Shown one piece after another: positions 17,410-27,017 of a stretch of 64,000 nucleotides of DNA (position 1 is the first letter of the stretch; every line of letters begins with the position of its first letter). Both the position numbers and the translations under genes were made by a program. The notes under the pieces were generated by a model. The model was not told where the DNA came from. It saw only the letters and a list, made by a program, of their open reading frames with translations, and did no database searches. Source of the stretch: Methylosinus sp. Ce-a6 (GTDB lineage: Bacteria > Pseudomonadota > Alphaproteobacteria > Rhizobiales > Beijerinckiaceae); contig NZ_BGJX01000015.1 in assembly GCF_009811655.1 (NCBI RefSeq), positions 31,064 through 95,063 on the forward strand. The letters are read 5' to 3'.

Positions 17410-18948
17410 ATGGTGGTCAGGGTCGCGACGGTCGCCTTCGAGGGCATCGAAGCCAAGCCGGTCGACGTTCAGGTCCAGATCGCCAGCGGCAATGTCGTGT
17501 TCACCCTGGTCGGCCTCGCCGACAAGGCCGTCGCCGAATCGCGGGAGCGCGTGCGCGCCGCGCTCGTCGCCTCCGGCCTCGCGCTGCCGGCCAAGCGCAT
17601 CACCGTCAATCTCGCGCCGGCGGACATGCCCAAGGAGGGCAGCCATTACGATCTGCCCATCGCGCTCGGCGTGATGGCGGCGATCGGGGCGATTCCCTCC
17701 GACGCGCTCGACGGCTACACCGTGCTCGGCGAATTGGGGCTCGACGGGGCGATCGCGCCGGTCGCCGGCGTGCTGCCCGCCGCCGTCGCCGCCAATATGC
17801 GCGGCCACGGCCTCGTCTGTCCGCGCCAATGCGGGCCCGAGGCCGCCTGGGCGTCGAAGGAGATGGAGGTGATCGCGCCGCGCTCGCTCATCCAGCTCGT
17901 CAATCATCTGAAGGGAACGCAGGTCCTCGCGCGGCCGGAGCCGGCGGTGCGGGCGCCCGCGGCGGATCTTCCCGACCTTCGCGACATCAAGGGCCAGGAG
18001 AACGCCAAGCGGGCGCTGGAGATCGCCGCCGCCGGCGGCCATAATCTCCTGATGAACGGGCCGCCCGGCGCCGGCAAATCCATGCTGGCGGCGCGTCTTC
18101 CCTCCATCCTGCCGCCGCTGTCGCCGCGCGAGCTGCTCGACGTGTCGATGATCCATTCCGTCGCCGGCGAGCTCAAGGGCGGCGAGCTCACCGACCGGCG
18201 CCCCTTTCGCGCGCCGCATCATTCCGCCTCGATGGCGGCGCTCGCCGGCGGCGGCGCCCATGCGCGTCCGGGCGAAATATCGCTCGCCCATAATGGCGTG
18301 CTGTTTCTCGACGAATTGCCGGAATTTTCGGCGCAGGCGCTCGACGGCCTGCGCCAGCCGCTGGAGACGGGCGAGGTCGCCGTCTCGCGCGCCAATCACC
18401 GCGCCGTCTATCCGGCGCGCTTCCAGCTCGTGGCGGCGATGAATCCCTGCCGCTGCGGCCATGCGCTCGATCCGGGCTTCGCCTGCCGCCGCCAGCCCAA
18501 TGAGCGCTGCGTCGCGCAATATCAGGCGCGGCTCTCGGGCCCGCTGATCGACCGCTTCGATCTGCGCATCGAGGTTCCTGCGGTGTCGGCGGCCGATCTC
18601 GTCCTGCCGCCTCCGGCGGAGGGCTCGGCCGAGGTCTCCGCACGCGTCGCCGCGGCGCGCGAGCGCCAGCGCCTGCGCTATGAGACGCTCGGCCTCTCCC
18701 CCTCCACCACCAACGCCTCGGCTCCCGCCGGCGTCATCGAAAAGGCCGCGGCGCTCGACGCCTCCGGAACGGCGCTCATTCGCGAAGCGGCGGAGCGGCT
18801 GAGCCTCTCCGCGCGCGGCTTCCATCGCGCGCTGAAGCTCGCCCGCACCATCGCCGATCTCGACGGCGCGGAGGCGATCGCGCGCCGCCATCTCGCCGAA
18901 GCTCTCGCCTATCGGGGCGGCTCCGCCGGCGCGCGCGCCGCCGCCTGA
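17410..18948 (+). CDS. comM: YifB/ComM Mg-chelatase-like AAA ATPase
   Basis: 512 residues. N-terminal ChlI-like/Lon-S5 fold (about 1-165), then a Mg-chelatase AAA core with Walker [10 protein letters not shown], Walker [12 protein letters not shown] and sensor NPCRCG. A C-terminal domain with [19 protein letters not shown] closes the protein. Two cysteine pairs follow the core (PCRCG, then C...C before [14 protein letters not shown]). Family members are hexameric helicases that promote branch migration in natural transformation. The start at 17410 ([12 protein letters not shown]) is the conserved one. Confidence 0.93.
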   Translation: MVVRVATVAFEGIEAKPVDVQVQIASGNVVFTLVGLADKAVAESRERVRAALVASGLALPAKRITVNLAPADMPKEGSHYDLPIALGVMAAIGAIPSDALDGYTVLGELGLDGAIAPVAGVLPAAVAANMRGHGLVCPRQCGPEAAWASKEMEVIAPRSLIQLVNHLKGTQVLARPEPAVRAPAADLPDLRDIKGQENAKRALEIAAAGGHNLLMNGPPGAGKSMLAARLPSILPPLSPRELLDVSMIHSVAGELKGGELTDRRPFRAPHHSASMAALAGGGAHARPGEISLAHNGVLFLDELPEFSAQALDGLRQPLETGEVAVSRANHRAVYPARFQLVAAMNPCRCGHALDPGFACRRQPNERCVAQYQARLSGPLIDRFDLRIEVPAVSAADLVLPPPAEGSAEVSARVAAARERQRLRYETLGLSPSTTNASAPAGVIEKAAALDASGTALIREAAERLSLSARGFHRALKLARTIADLDGAEAIARRHLAEALAYRGGSAGARAAA

Positions 18949-19032
18949 GCCGAAGCCCCTTCCGTCAATTCATACTTTTCTCTCGATTGCCGTGAAATAA
19001 CTGTCCTGATCGACCCGTTTCGGACGCTCCGC

Positions 19033-20793
19033 ATGCCCGTTGTCCCCGATTGCGTCTTCGTCGCCCTCGTCTTCCTCGCCGCCGGCGCCGCGGCGGGCTG
19101 GCTCTGGTTTCTGCGCGGGCGCCGGGGGCGGCGGCGCCGGGCCGTCGAGAGCGAGCTCGAAGGATTGCGCGACGAGATCTGGGAGCTGCGCGCCGCCGCC
19201 GCCGCGCGCGACCGCGCCGAGGCGGCGAGCCAGGCCAAATCGCGCTTTCTCGCCACGGTGAGCCATGAGATCCGCACGCCGCTCAACGGCGTGCTCGGCC
19301 TCGCCCAATTGCTCGCGGCGACGCGCCTCGACGCCGAGCAGGCGAGCTATGTCGAGGCGATCGCCGCTTCGGGCCGTTCGCTCGCCCAGCTCATCGACGA
19401 CATTCTCGACTTTTCCAAGATCGAGGCCGGCAAGATCGAGCTCGAGGTCGAGCCTTTCGCTCTGGCGCCGCTCGTCGAAAGCGTCGTCGAGCTGTTGGCG
19501 CCGCGCGCTCAGGCCAAGCATCTCGAGATCGCGAGCTATATCGCGCCGGACGCGCCGGAGACCGTCGCCGGCGACGCCGCCCGCGTGCGCCAGGTGCTCG
19601 TCAATCTCGCCGGCAATGCGGTGAATTTCACGACGAGCGGCGGCGTCGGACTGAGGGTCGAGCGCGACGCCGCGGGCGCGCTCGTCTTTCGCGTCGCCGA
19701 CACCGGGCCCGGGGTCGCCCCGGCGGCGCGCGAGATCATCTTCGAGGAGTTCGAGCAGGGCGACGCCTCATCGACGCGAAGGCACGGCGGCACCGGCCTC
19801 GGCCTCGCCATCGCGCGCCATCTCGCCGCGCTGATGGGCGGCCGGCTGGAGATAGAGGAGAGCGCGGGCGCGGGCGCGGTCTTCGCCTTCACTTTACCGC
19901 GCGGGCCGCATGCGCTCTTCGACGACCGCCCCCGCGAGCGCAAGAAGCCGCTCGCCGGCTCGCGCGCTCTGATCGTCTCGCCGACGGTCTTCGAAGGCCC
20001 CTTCATGGCCGAAATTTTGCGCGGCGCCGGCGCGCTGGCCGAGATTTCGAGCGAGGAGAGGCGCGCCGCCGCTCGCCTCGGCGAAGCGCCGGAAGGCGTT
20101 TTCGACTCCGTGGTCGTCGACTGCGCCTTCGGCGAGGCCGCGACCGAGCGTCTCGCCGACGCGGCGCGTCTCGCTGGCGCGGGCCGCATCTTTCTGATGT
20201 TCTCGCCGATGGAGCGGCGCGCCTTCGGCGAGGCGGCGCTGCGCCATTTCGACGGCTGGCTGGTGAAGCCGGTGCGGGCGGCCTCGCTCGTCGAGCGCCT
20301 GTCCGCGGCCCCGCCGCCGACGCGCAACGACACCGGATTCGTCGCGCCGGAGCCGACGCTCTCGGGACGGCGCGTGCTCGTCGCAGAGGACAACGACGTC
20401 AATGCGCTGATCGTCTGCCGCCATCTCGAGAAGCTCGGCGCGCTGGTCACGCGCGCGAAGGACGGCGCGCGCGCCGTCGAGCTCGCGCGCCCGGCGCGGA
20501 GCGGCGGGGAGCGACGTTTCGACGTCATTTTGATGGATCTGTTCATGCCCGAGCTCGACGGGCTGGAGGCGACGCGATCGATCCGGGCGGAGGAGGCGCG
20601 CATGGGCGCGAAACGGCGCCCGATCATCGCGCTCACGGCGAGCGCGCGCGAGGAGGACGAACGCGCCGCCCGCGGCGCCGGGGTGGACTTCGTGCTGACG
20701 AAGCCGGTCGAGCTCGGCGCATTGGCGACGGCGATCGAGGAGGCGGTCGCCGCCGGCCGGGGCCGCGCGGCGGGCGCGCGCGAGGCGATCTGA
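19033..20793 (+). CDS. Hybrid sensor histidine kinase
   Basis: 586 residues. One N-terminal membrane helix (about 7-27), a short coiled coil, HisKA with H78 in [11 protein letters not shown], HATPase_c with [15 protein letters not shown] and GGTGLGLAI, then a degenerate receiver-like segment (about 312-430). A full C-terminal receiver carries D502 in [13 protein letters not shown] and a TKP lysine. There is no periplasmic sensor domain, so the signal is cytoplasmic or membrane-borne. No cognate phosphotransfer protein or regulator is adjacent. Confidence 0.93.
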   Translation: MPVVPDCVFVALVFLAAGAAAGWLWFLRGRRGRRRRAVESELEGLRDEIWELRAAAAARDRAEAASQAKSRFLATVSHEIRTPLNGVLGLAQLLAATRLDAEQASYVEAIAASGRSLAQLIDDILDFSKIEAGKIELEVEPFALAPLVESVVELLAPRAQAKHLEIASYIAPDAPETVAGDAARVRQVLVNLAGNAVNFTTSGGVGLRVERDAAGALVFRVADTGPGVAPAAREIIFEEFEQGDASSTRRHGGTGLGLAIARHLAALMGGRLEIEESAGAGAVFAFTLPRGPHALFDDRPRERKKPLAGSRALIVSPTVFEGPFMAEILRGAGALAEISSEERRAAARLGEAPEGVFDSVVVDCAFGEAATERLADAARLAGAGRIFLMFSPMERRAFGEAALRHFDGWLVKPVRAASLVERLSAAPPPTRNDTGFVAPEPTLSGRRVLVAEDNDVNALIVCRHLEKLGALVTRAKDGARAVELARPARSGGERRFDVILMDLFMPELDGLEATRSIRAEEARMGAKRRPIIALTASAREEDERAARGAGVDFVLTKPVELGALATAIEEAVAAGRGRAAGAREAI

Positions 20794-20911
20794 ATTTCCC
20801 CGTCGGCTCCGCTTCCCCAAAGCCACAAAAAAGAAAAAATTTCGCCCCGCGCCCGCGTCACAAGCGACATGGGGACGATTCGCGAATGCTGGCGCCGAGT
20901 GGAGAAGTGGA

Positions 20912-23083
20912 ATGTCGAGACGAAAGAATCTGCTGCTCGCGAGCCTGATGACGCCGTCGCTGGCTCTCGGCCCGCAGGGCGGAACCGCGCTCGCCGCCGC
21001 CAGCGAGCGGGTCCTGCTCGCGCAAGCCGCGCAAGGTTTGGACCCCAACGCCGATCATCCGAGACATCCGCTGCGACCTGCGCTCGGGCCAATGCCGGCT
21101 CCTCGTCCAGCGCCGGCCCCGCCGGCCGCCGAGTCCATCCATCCCGAGCCCTTCCGTCCCCGGCCCATCCATCCCGCGCCCATCCATCCCGCGCCTATGA
21201 CGCACGCGCCCATGACGCACGCGCCCTCGGCGCCGCAGCCCGGCCCACGCCCGTCCCATCCGCCCGCTCTCTATCCGGGAGCCGGCGCGCCGCCGATGCC
21301 GCGCCCACAGCTTCGCGCCGCGCCTCCGCTAGAGGCCGCTCCGCGCCCGCCCTCGGCGCCGGGGCCGGCGATCATCCGTCCATCGCAGCAGGCCGCCCCG
21401 ATCCGGCCAGCGCCCACGCCGCATCCGGCCGCAGCGCCCTCCAACCCCGCGCCCGCAATCGGCGGGGCGCCGTCGACGCCGCATGAGAGCCACGCCCTTT
21501 CGCCGGGACGTCCTCCTGTCCCGGTTCAGAGCGGCCCGGTCGGCGGCGCGCCGCTCGGAGGACAGCAACCGGCCACTGCGCCGACGGCGCCCGGCGCCGG
21601 AGCGCCGCCGCATTCGGAAGCCCCGCCGGCCCGCGGCGCGCAGAGCGGCGCCCGAGGCGGACCGGCCAACGCGCCGACCGGAGCGCCGGCGCATCTCGGC
21701 GGGCCGCATCCGGCGGGAGCCGCAGGCGCGCCCGAGGCCCCCGCGCCGCGTAGCCAGCCGCCGGCGCAACCAGCGCAGGGCGGCAGTTTCCTGCCTCCGA
21801 CCGCCGCGCCGGGCGCGCCGCGACCCGACGCCCCTCCGGCCGGCGGATCCGGCGATCACGCCGGCCAGCCGCCTTCAGCCGGCTCCGGCCGCTTCCTTCC
21901 GCCCGGCGGAGCCGGCGCGACCTCGCCCGGCCCGACCCCGGGCGCCGCAGGCGCCCCGCCGCAGGTCCCCGCCCCGCCGCAGGTCCCCGCCCCGCCGCAG
22001 GCCGGCGGAGCCTATCCGCCGCCGGCCGGAGGTCCGCCCCAGGCGGGCGCGCCCTATGGCGCGCCGCCCCCGGCGCCGCCGCATGGCGGCGGACCGCGCG
22101 TGTCGCCGGCCGCCGCGGCGGCGATCGGCGCGGCGGCCGGCCTCGTCGGCGGCTTCGTGCTGAGCCAGCCGGGAACGCATCGGCTCGACGACATCCACGC
22201 CCGCCGCCAGCAGTTCGAGCGCGACGGCGTGTTCGTCGTGCAGGAGCCCGGCCGCACCATCGTGCGCGACGGCGGCGGCGCCTTCATCCGTCATGACGAG
22301 AACGAGCGTTTCCGCGAGCTCGGCGGCAATCTGCGCAGCGAACGGCGCGGCGACGAATATATCAGCGTCTACGCCCGCCGAGACGGCGGCGAGGTGCTGA
22401 CCTACACCGACGCCAATGGCGTGCTGCTGCGCCGCATCCGCCGCTTCCCCGACGGACGCGAGATCATCCTCATCGACAATGGCTTCCGCGGCCCGCCGCG
22501 CAGCTTCGCCGAGGAGATCATCGTGCTGCCGCCGCCGCTGGTCGAGATCGCGCCCGACGCCTATGTCGTCGATTACGGCATGGCCGACGAGCGCGTGCTC
22601 TATGAGACGCTGACGGCGCCGCCGCTCGCGCCCGTGCCGCGCCGCTATACGCTGGACGAGATCCGCTACAGCTCGTCGCTGCGCGCCTATACGCGCAGCG
22701 TCGATATCGACACGATCAATTTCGACACCGGCTCCTGGGCCATCGCGCCGGATCAGGCGCAGCGGCTGGCGCTGATCGCAGAGGCGCTCAACCAAGCGAT
22801 CCGCCGCAATCCGGCGGAAGTGTTCCTCGTCGAGGGCCACACCGACGCTGTCGGCTCCGATGTCGACAATCTGTCGCTCTCCGATCGCCGCGCGCAGGCG
22901 GTGGCGACGATATTGTCGCGCGATTTCGGCGTGCCGCCGGAAAATCTGACGACGCAAGGCTATGGCGAGCAATATCGCAAAGTGCAGACGCAAGGCCCCT
23001 CGCGCGAAAATCGTCGCGTGACCGTGCGTCGAATCACGCCGCTCTTGAACGGCCCGCAGGCCGAGACGCAAAGACGCCGATGA
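20912..23083 (+). CDS. Proline-rich OmpA-family outer membrane/periplasmic protein
   Basis: 723 residues with a signal peptide (about 1-29). A very long Pro/Ala/Gly-rich disordered region (about 50-390) contains short repeats (HPAPIHPAP, MTHAP, and three PPQVPAP-type 18-base units near 21955-22010). A hydrophobic glycine-zipper-like segment AAAAAIGAAAGLVGGFVL (about 398-416) follows. After a basic middle domain, a C-terminal OmpA domain has TINFDTGSW and VEGHTDAVGSDVDNLSLSDRR. OmpA domains bind peptidoglycan, so it probably spans or lines the periplasm. Good GGAG-type ribosome site. Confidence 0.88.
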   Translation: MSRRKNLLLASLMTPSLALGPQGGTALAAASERVLLAQAAQGLDPNADHPRHPLRPALGPMPAPRPAPAPPAAESIHPEPFRPRPIHPAPIHPAPMTHAPMTHAPSAPQPGPRPSHPPALYPGAGAPPMPRPQLRAAPPLEAAPRPPSAPGPAIIRPSQQAAPIRPAPTPHPAAAPSNPAPAIGGAPSTPHESHALSPGRPPVPVQSGPVGGAPLGGQQPATAPTAPGAGAPPHSEAPPARGAQSGARGGPANAPTGAPAHLGGPHPAGAAGAPEAPAPRSQPPAQPAQGGSFLPPTAAPGAPRPDAPPAGGSGDHAGQPPSAGSGRFLPPGGAGATSPGPTPGAAGAPPQVPAPPQVPAPPQAGGAYPPPAGGPPQAGAPYGAPPPAPPHGGGPRVSPAAAAAIGAAAGLVGGFVLSQPGTHRLDDIHARRQQFERDGVFVVQEPGRTIVRDGGGAFIRHDENERFRELGGNLRSERRGDEYISVYARRDGGEVLTYTDANGVLLRRIRRFPDGREIILIDNGFRGPPRSFAEEIIVLPPPLVEIAPDAYVVDYGMADERVLYETLTAPPLAPVPRRYTLDEIRYSSSLRAYTRSVDIDTINFDTGSWAIAPDQAQRLALIAEALNQAIRRNPAEVFLVEGHTDAVGSDVDNLSLSDRRAQAVATILSRDFGVPPENLTTQGYGEQYRKVQTQGPSRENRRVTVRRITPLLNGPQAETQRRR

Positions 23084-23158
23084 GAGACTCGTGACGGCGC
23101 GCATTCTCTCGCGCGCCGTCCGAGCGAGCTCGTTCGACACTGTTCCTGTTCGCGATAC

Positions 23159-23208
23159 GCCCGAAGGCTCGCGGTCCATATCGCACGCCGGACCGCGAGC
23201 CTTCGGGC
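23159..23208. terminator. Strong hairpin downstream of the OmpA-like gene
   Basis: A perfect 19-bp stem (23159-23177 with 23190-23208) with a 12-base loop. No T run follows on either strand, so it may be a factor-assisted terminator or a repeat element rather than a classical intrinsic terminator. Confidence 0.5.
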
Positions 23209-23325
23209 TCGCATTCGTTTCGCGCGCGGCGTCACAAAAGCTTCGCCCGCTCGTGATCTAACGCATCGATCCGAGGCGCCTGCGAGAAAAGCGCGAGCGC
23301 GACACGAGCGGAGACGATACGCGAA

Positions 23326-24246
23326 ATGTGGGCGATCGACGCCGACGCCGGCCGCAAGATTATCGCCGGCGCCTTTCCTCTGCTGAAGCCGCAGAATTTC
23401 CTGAAGCCGAAAAAGAAGAAGCACGGCGGCCTCGAAGGCCCGCTCGCGCGGATCGGCTCGCTCGAGGTGCGGCTCGCTTGCGGCAAGAAGGAAATCCGCA
23501 AGGCGCAGCGGCTGCGCTTCAAAGTCTTCTTTCGCAAAGGCGGCGCCATTCCCGACGCCAAGGCCGCCTTGACGCGCCGCGACGCCGACCGTTTCGACAA
23601 ATTCTGCGATCATCTGATCGTCATCGATCATGAGGCGCGCACACGCTTCGGCAAGATGAAGCCGAAAGTCGTCGGCGCCTATCGCCTGCTGCGCGACGAC
23701 GTCGCGGCGAAGAAGGGCGGCTTCTATTCGGCTGGCGAATATGACATCGCGCCATTGCTCGCGCGCCATCCGGGCCTGCGTTTTCTCGAGCTCGGCCGCT
23801 CCTGCGTGCTCGAGCAATATCGCGGCAAGCGCACGATCGAGCTTTTGTGGCGCGGCATACTCGCCTATGTGCGGCATCATCGCATCGACGCGATGATCGG
23901 CTGCGCGAGCCTCGAGGGCGCCAATCCGCTCGCCCATGCGGCGGCGCTGAGCTTTCTCTCCCATCATGCGCGCGCGGAAGACGATTGGCGCGTCGCCGCG
24001 CGTCGCGAATTGCATGTGCCGATGGAGATGCTCGCGAAAGAAGCGGTCGATCCGCGCAAGGCGATGAGCGCGCTGCCGCCGCTGATAAAGGGCTATCTGC
24101 GCTGCGGCGCGAAATTCGGCGACGGCGCCGTCGTCGACCGCAAATTCAACACGACCGACGTCTTTGTGATCATGCGCGTCGCCGAGATCGACGCGCGCTA
24201 TCTCGATTATTTCGGCGGGCCTTCGGAAGCGCGCGACGCGGCCTGA
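23326..24246 (+). CDS. olsB: Ornithine acyl-ACP N-acyltransferase OlsB
   Basis: 306 residues of the GNAT-like OlsB family: VRLACGKKEIRKAQRLRFKVFF, then LELGRSCVLEQYRGKRTIE, MIGCASLEGANPLAHAAALS and LPPLIKGYLRCGAKFGDGAVVD are the conserved blocks. It adds a 3-hydroxyacyl group from ACP to the alpha-amino group of ornithine, the first step of ornithine-lipid synthesis, at the inner face of the membrane. OlsA is not adjacent. A basic N-terminus with a KPKKKKHGG run probably helps membrane contact. Confidence 0.9.
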   Translation: MWAIDADAGRKIIAGAFPLLKPQNFLKPKKKKHGGLEGPLARIGSLEVRLACGKKEIRKAQRLRFKVFFRKGGAIPDAKAALTRRDADRFDKFCDHLIVIDHEARTRFGKMKPKVVGAYRLLRDDVAAKKGGFYSAGEYDIAPLLARHPGLRFLELGRSCVLEQYRGKRTIELLWRGILAYVRHHRIDAMIGCASLEGANPLAHAAALSFLSHHARAEDDWRVAARRELHVPMEMLAKEAVDPRKAMSALPPLIKGYLRCGAKFGDGAVVDRKFNTTDVFVIMRVAEIDARYLDYFGGPSEARDAA

Positions 24247-24268
24247 GCCGCCCCATCGGCCCCGCGCG

Positions 24269-24379
24269 ACATTCCCGACGCGCGCAAAGCGCGCGATCGG
24301 GAATCGAGGAGCAACGACCACATTCCTCGTCTCGGCCGCTGAATTCCCTGTCGGGCCTTCGGCCTGCAGCGAATGACGC
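24269..24379. repeat. Dispersed twin-hairpin repeat, copy 2 (inverted)
   Basis: Inverted relative to 17039-17151: an ATTCCCGA hairpin with a CGCGCGC/GCGCGCG-type stem first, then CGGGCC-TTC-GGCCTG within an ATTCCCTG arm. It fills the space between olsB and the small membrane gene. Confidence 0.7.
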
Positions 24380-24506
24380 GCGCTTCCTTTACAGTAAACG
24401 CTCAGCCGAAGGAAAAGCGCGCCGATGCGCAAGGCGGCGGCGCGCCCTTTTCCTCTCCAGAAGCGCATTTATATGAGCGAACCGAGGGATTGCGGAGGAC
24501 CAAGAG

Positions 24507-24704
24507 ATGGACTCTCGGATCACCGGACTGAAAGTGGCGGCTGTCATTTTCGGACTCATGGCGCTCGGTCAGGCGGGGCGCCTCGCGACGCAGCCGGACA
24601 TACAGGTCGGCGGCGCGGCCATGCCGCTCTGGCCGAGCGCAGTGGCGCTCGTCGTGCTGCTGGCGCTGAGCTTTTGGCTCTGGCGACTGGCGAAGCCGCG
24701 GTGA
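24507..24704 (+). CDS. Small two-helix membrane protein
   Basis: 65 residues with two hydrophobic helices (about 8-25 and 41-60) joined by a polar loop TQPDIQVGGAAMPLWPS. A GAGGACCAAGAG ribosome site precedes the ATG. Family not recognised. It lies 172 bases before rpmI on the same strand. A small inner-membrane protein of unknown role; coding is supported by the clean start context and the typical hydrophobic pattern. Confidence 0.65.
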   Translation: MDSRITGLKVAAVIFGLMALGQAGRLATQPDIQVGGAAMPLWPSAVALVVLLALSFWLWRLAKPR

Positions 24705-24876
24705 AGGCTTTTGCGGCCGCCCGCGGGCTTGCCAACCTCCTGTCTTTCCGCTTATAAGCCGCGCTTCCGAACCGCCCGGCCAGTAGATGGGCTGCCGTGG
24801 CGGTTCTTTTCGCTCGCGCGAATAAGCGCCGGATTCCCGGCGCGCAGAAACGGGGCCTCGAGCCCAGGAGAGCAAA

Positions 24877-25077
24877 ATGCCCAAGTTGAAGACCAAATCG
24901 GGCGCCAAAAAGCGCTTCAAACTCACCGGCACCGGCAAGGTGGTCTATGCCCAGAAGGGCAAGCGCCACGGCATGATCAAGCGCACCAACAAGCAAATCC
25001 GAAATCTGCGCGGGACCTCCGTCCTGTTCAAGACGGACGGCGACAACATCAAGAAGTATTTCCTGCCCAACGGCTGA
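24877..25077 (+). CDS. rpmI: 50S ribosomal protein L35
   Basis: 66 residues, the family length, starting [20 protein letters not shown] and strongly basic. Component of the large ribosomal subunit. Followed 45 bases later by rplT, the usual pair. infC, which often precedes it, is not here. Confidence 0.98.
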   Translation: MPKLKTKSGAKKRFKLTGTGKVVYAQKGKRHGMIKRTNKQIRNLRGTSVLFKTDGDNIKKYFLPNG

Positions 25078-25122
25078 GCTTCTCCCCCTCCCTCGCTTCG
25101 GATTTAAACAAAGGATCACGCC

Positions 25123-25488
25123 ATGGCTCGCGTCAAACGCGGCGTCACCTCGCACGCCAAGCATAAGAAAACCCTGGATGCCGCCAAGGGCTTCTACGGC
25201 CGCCGCAAGAATACGATCCGCGCCGCCAAGGCCGCGGTCGACCGCTCGATGCAATATGCGACGCGCGACCGCAAGGCCAAGAAGCGCGTGTTCCGCGCTT
25301 TGTGGATCCAGCGCCTCAACGCCGCCGTGCGCGAGTTCGGCCTGACCTACAGCCGCTTCATCGACGGCCTCGCCAAGGCCGGCGTCGCGGTGGACCGCAA
25401 GGTGCTCTCCGAGCTCGCCATCACCCAGCCGGAGGCCTTCAAGGCCATTGTCGAAAAGGCCAAGGCCGCGCTGCCGCAGACCGCCTGA
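25123..25488 (+). CDS. rplT: 50S ribosomal protein L20
   Basis: 121 residues with the typical start [18 protein letters not shown], the [19 protein letters not shown] block and [14 protein letters not shown]. Binds 23S rRNA early in assembly and in many bacteria represses its own operon. pheST, its usual downstream neighbours, are replaced here by a glycosyltransferase gene. Confidence 0.98.
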   Translation: MARVKRGVTSHAKHKKTLDAAKGFYGRRKNTIRAAKAAVDRSMQYATRDRKAKKRVFRALWIQRLNAAVREFGLTYSRFIDGLAKAGVAVDRKVLSELAITQPEAFKAIVEKAKAALPQTA

Positions 25489-25539
25489 GGCTGAAATCCG
25501 GCGCTTTCAGGCAGGGACTGCCCGCGAGGACGAGCGCGG

Positions 25540-26805
25540 ATGAAATGGTACGCCTGTCTGAACGCGCCGGCTCTCGACCGCTACGCCGAGCATCTGCGCG
25601 TCGCCGTCCGCACGGCGATCGACATAGCGGGGCTCGAGCCGCATATCGTCTTCGACGGCGAAGCGGACCAGATCCGCGCCCTCCTCGGCCATGACGACGC
25701 CATCCATATCCATCGCCGGCGCTCCGGCCTCATCGAGGCCATAGAGGCGACGCCCGAGACGCCGGGCTGGAGCCGCGCCGTCGCCGCCGGCGCGCTGCTG
25801 CGCCTCGACATTCCGCTCATCGAGACGCGGGACCAATTCGTCCTCTATACGGATTGCGACGTGCTGTTTTCGCGCCGCGTCGAGCTCGAGCCTCTGCGCC
25901 CGCGCTATTTCGCCGCCGCGCCGCAGCACGAGCCGCACGAATGGTCGCAATTGTGCTCGGGCGTGCTGCTCCTCAACATCCCGGCCATGCGCGCCGAATA
26001 TGACGCGCTGATGCGGCGCGCCCGCGAGTCCCTCGGCCGGCCGCATTATTACGACCAGGAAGCGCTCAACGAGCATTTCGAGGGGCGCTGGGACCATCTG
26101 CCGATCCATATGCACTGGAAGCCCTATTGGGGCGTCGAATGGGACGCAGCGATCGTGCATTTCCACGGCCCCAAGGCCGAGGACGCGCGCCGGCTCGCGA
26201 GCGCGCCGCCTCGCGATGATCTTTCGGGCGAACTATTGGGCCTGCTCTATCGCCGCGATCCGGAAGGCTATGCGCATTTTCTGCGCTTCCATGATCTCGC
26301 CGCCGAGGCCTGCCGGCGCGGCGAGCGCATCCGCCCGACGGCGCTCGCGCCGCTGCGGCTCGAGGCGGCCGCGACCGCGGGCGGGCGGGCGCTGCGCCGC
26401 GCCTGCTCCGCCCTGCGCGGGCTGGCGCCGCATAGGCCGCGCGAGGCCGTCGCCCCTCCCCCCCTGCCGCCGGAAGCGAGTTTCGCCGAAGTCGCGACGC
26501 TCGAGAATTTCGACGAGCGCTCCTATCTCTACGCCAATCCGGATGTCGCCGAATCGGTTCGGCGCGGGCGTCTTCTCTCCGGCCGGACGCATTTTCTCCG
26601 CTACGGCCGTTATGAGGGGCGTGTCCAGATGATCCCGCGCGACCTCCTCGTCACGCCGGAGACTTTCGACGCGGACGCCTATGTCGCGCGCAATCCGGAC
26701 GTCGCTTTTCTGATCGCGCGCGGCCGCTACGCCTGCGCCCGCGCGCATTTCGAGCGGCGCGGCCGCGCCGAGCGGCGCCGGCAGCTCGCGCGGCCGTCCG
26801 GCTGA
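25540..26805 (+). CDS. GT8-like glycosyltransferase with C-terminal NPDV repeats
   Basis: 421 residues. The N-terminal part (about 1-235) looks like a GT-A fold transferase: a metal-binding DCD at 105-107 in VLYTDCDVLF, then CSGVLLLN and a HWKPYWG block before a histidine in AIVHFHG. The C-terminus has two repeats of about 40 residues, each F-D-x5-Y-x3-NPDV followed by a G..HF..GR.EGR-type ending (about 335-372 and 383-418). Such repeats occur in other bacterial glycosyltransferases and surface proteins. The acceptor is unknown. Not in a polysaccharide cluster; it follows rplT by 51 bases. Confidence 0.75.
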   Translation: MKWYACLNAPALDRYAEHLRVAVRTAIDIAGLEPHIVFDGEADQIRALLGHDDAIHIHRRRSGLIEAIEATPETPGWSRAVAAGALLRLDIPLIETRDQFVLYTDCDVLFSRRVELEPLRPRYFAAAPQHEPHEWSQLCSGVLLLNIPAMRAEYDALMRRARESLGRPHYYDQEALNEHFEGRWDHLPIHMHWKPYWGVEWDAAIVHFHGPKAEDARRLASAPPRDDLSGELLGLLYRRDPEGYAHFLRFHDLAAEACRRGERIRPTALAPLRLEAAATAGGRALRRACSALRGLAPHRPREAVAPPPLPPEASFAEVATLENFDERSYLYANPDVAESVRRGRLLSGRTHFLRYGRYEGRVQMIPRDLLVTPETFDADAYVARNPDVAFLIARGRYACARAHFERRGRAERRRQLARPSG

Positions 26806-26816
26806 CGCCGGCCGCT

Positions 26817-26960
26817 AGCATTCGGACACATCATGTCCGAATGCTTTTAATTCGCATGTTCTTTCCCGAAAACCGCTTCGCACTTTTCGGGAACATGCTC
26901 TCGCTATTGTTTTAACGCGTTTCCAGCGCCGAACCGGCGTCCACTTCGGCTGGAACGCTA
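26817..26960. repeat. Composite dispersed repeat
   Basis: Three modules: CATTCGGACA-hairpin (26819-26845), a GCATGTTC...TTTTCGGGAACATGC inverted repeat (about 26856-26900), and the GTTTCCAGC...GGCTGGAAC module (about 26918-26959). All three recur near 55495-55594 or 15950-15993. It begins with CTAG and fills the space between the glycosyltransferase and lpd. Confidence 0.8.
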
Positions 26961-27017
26961 TGGCGCCCGGCCCGCGCATCGGCCACATATGAGGGCGTTC
27001 GAGTCGCGAGGGCTTCC

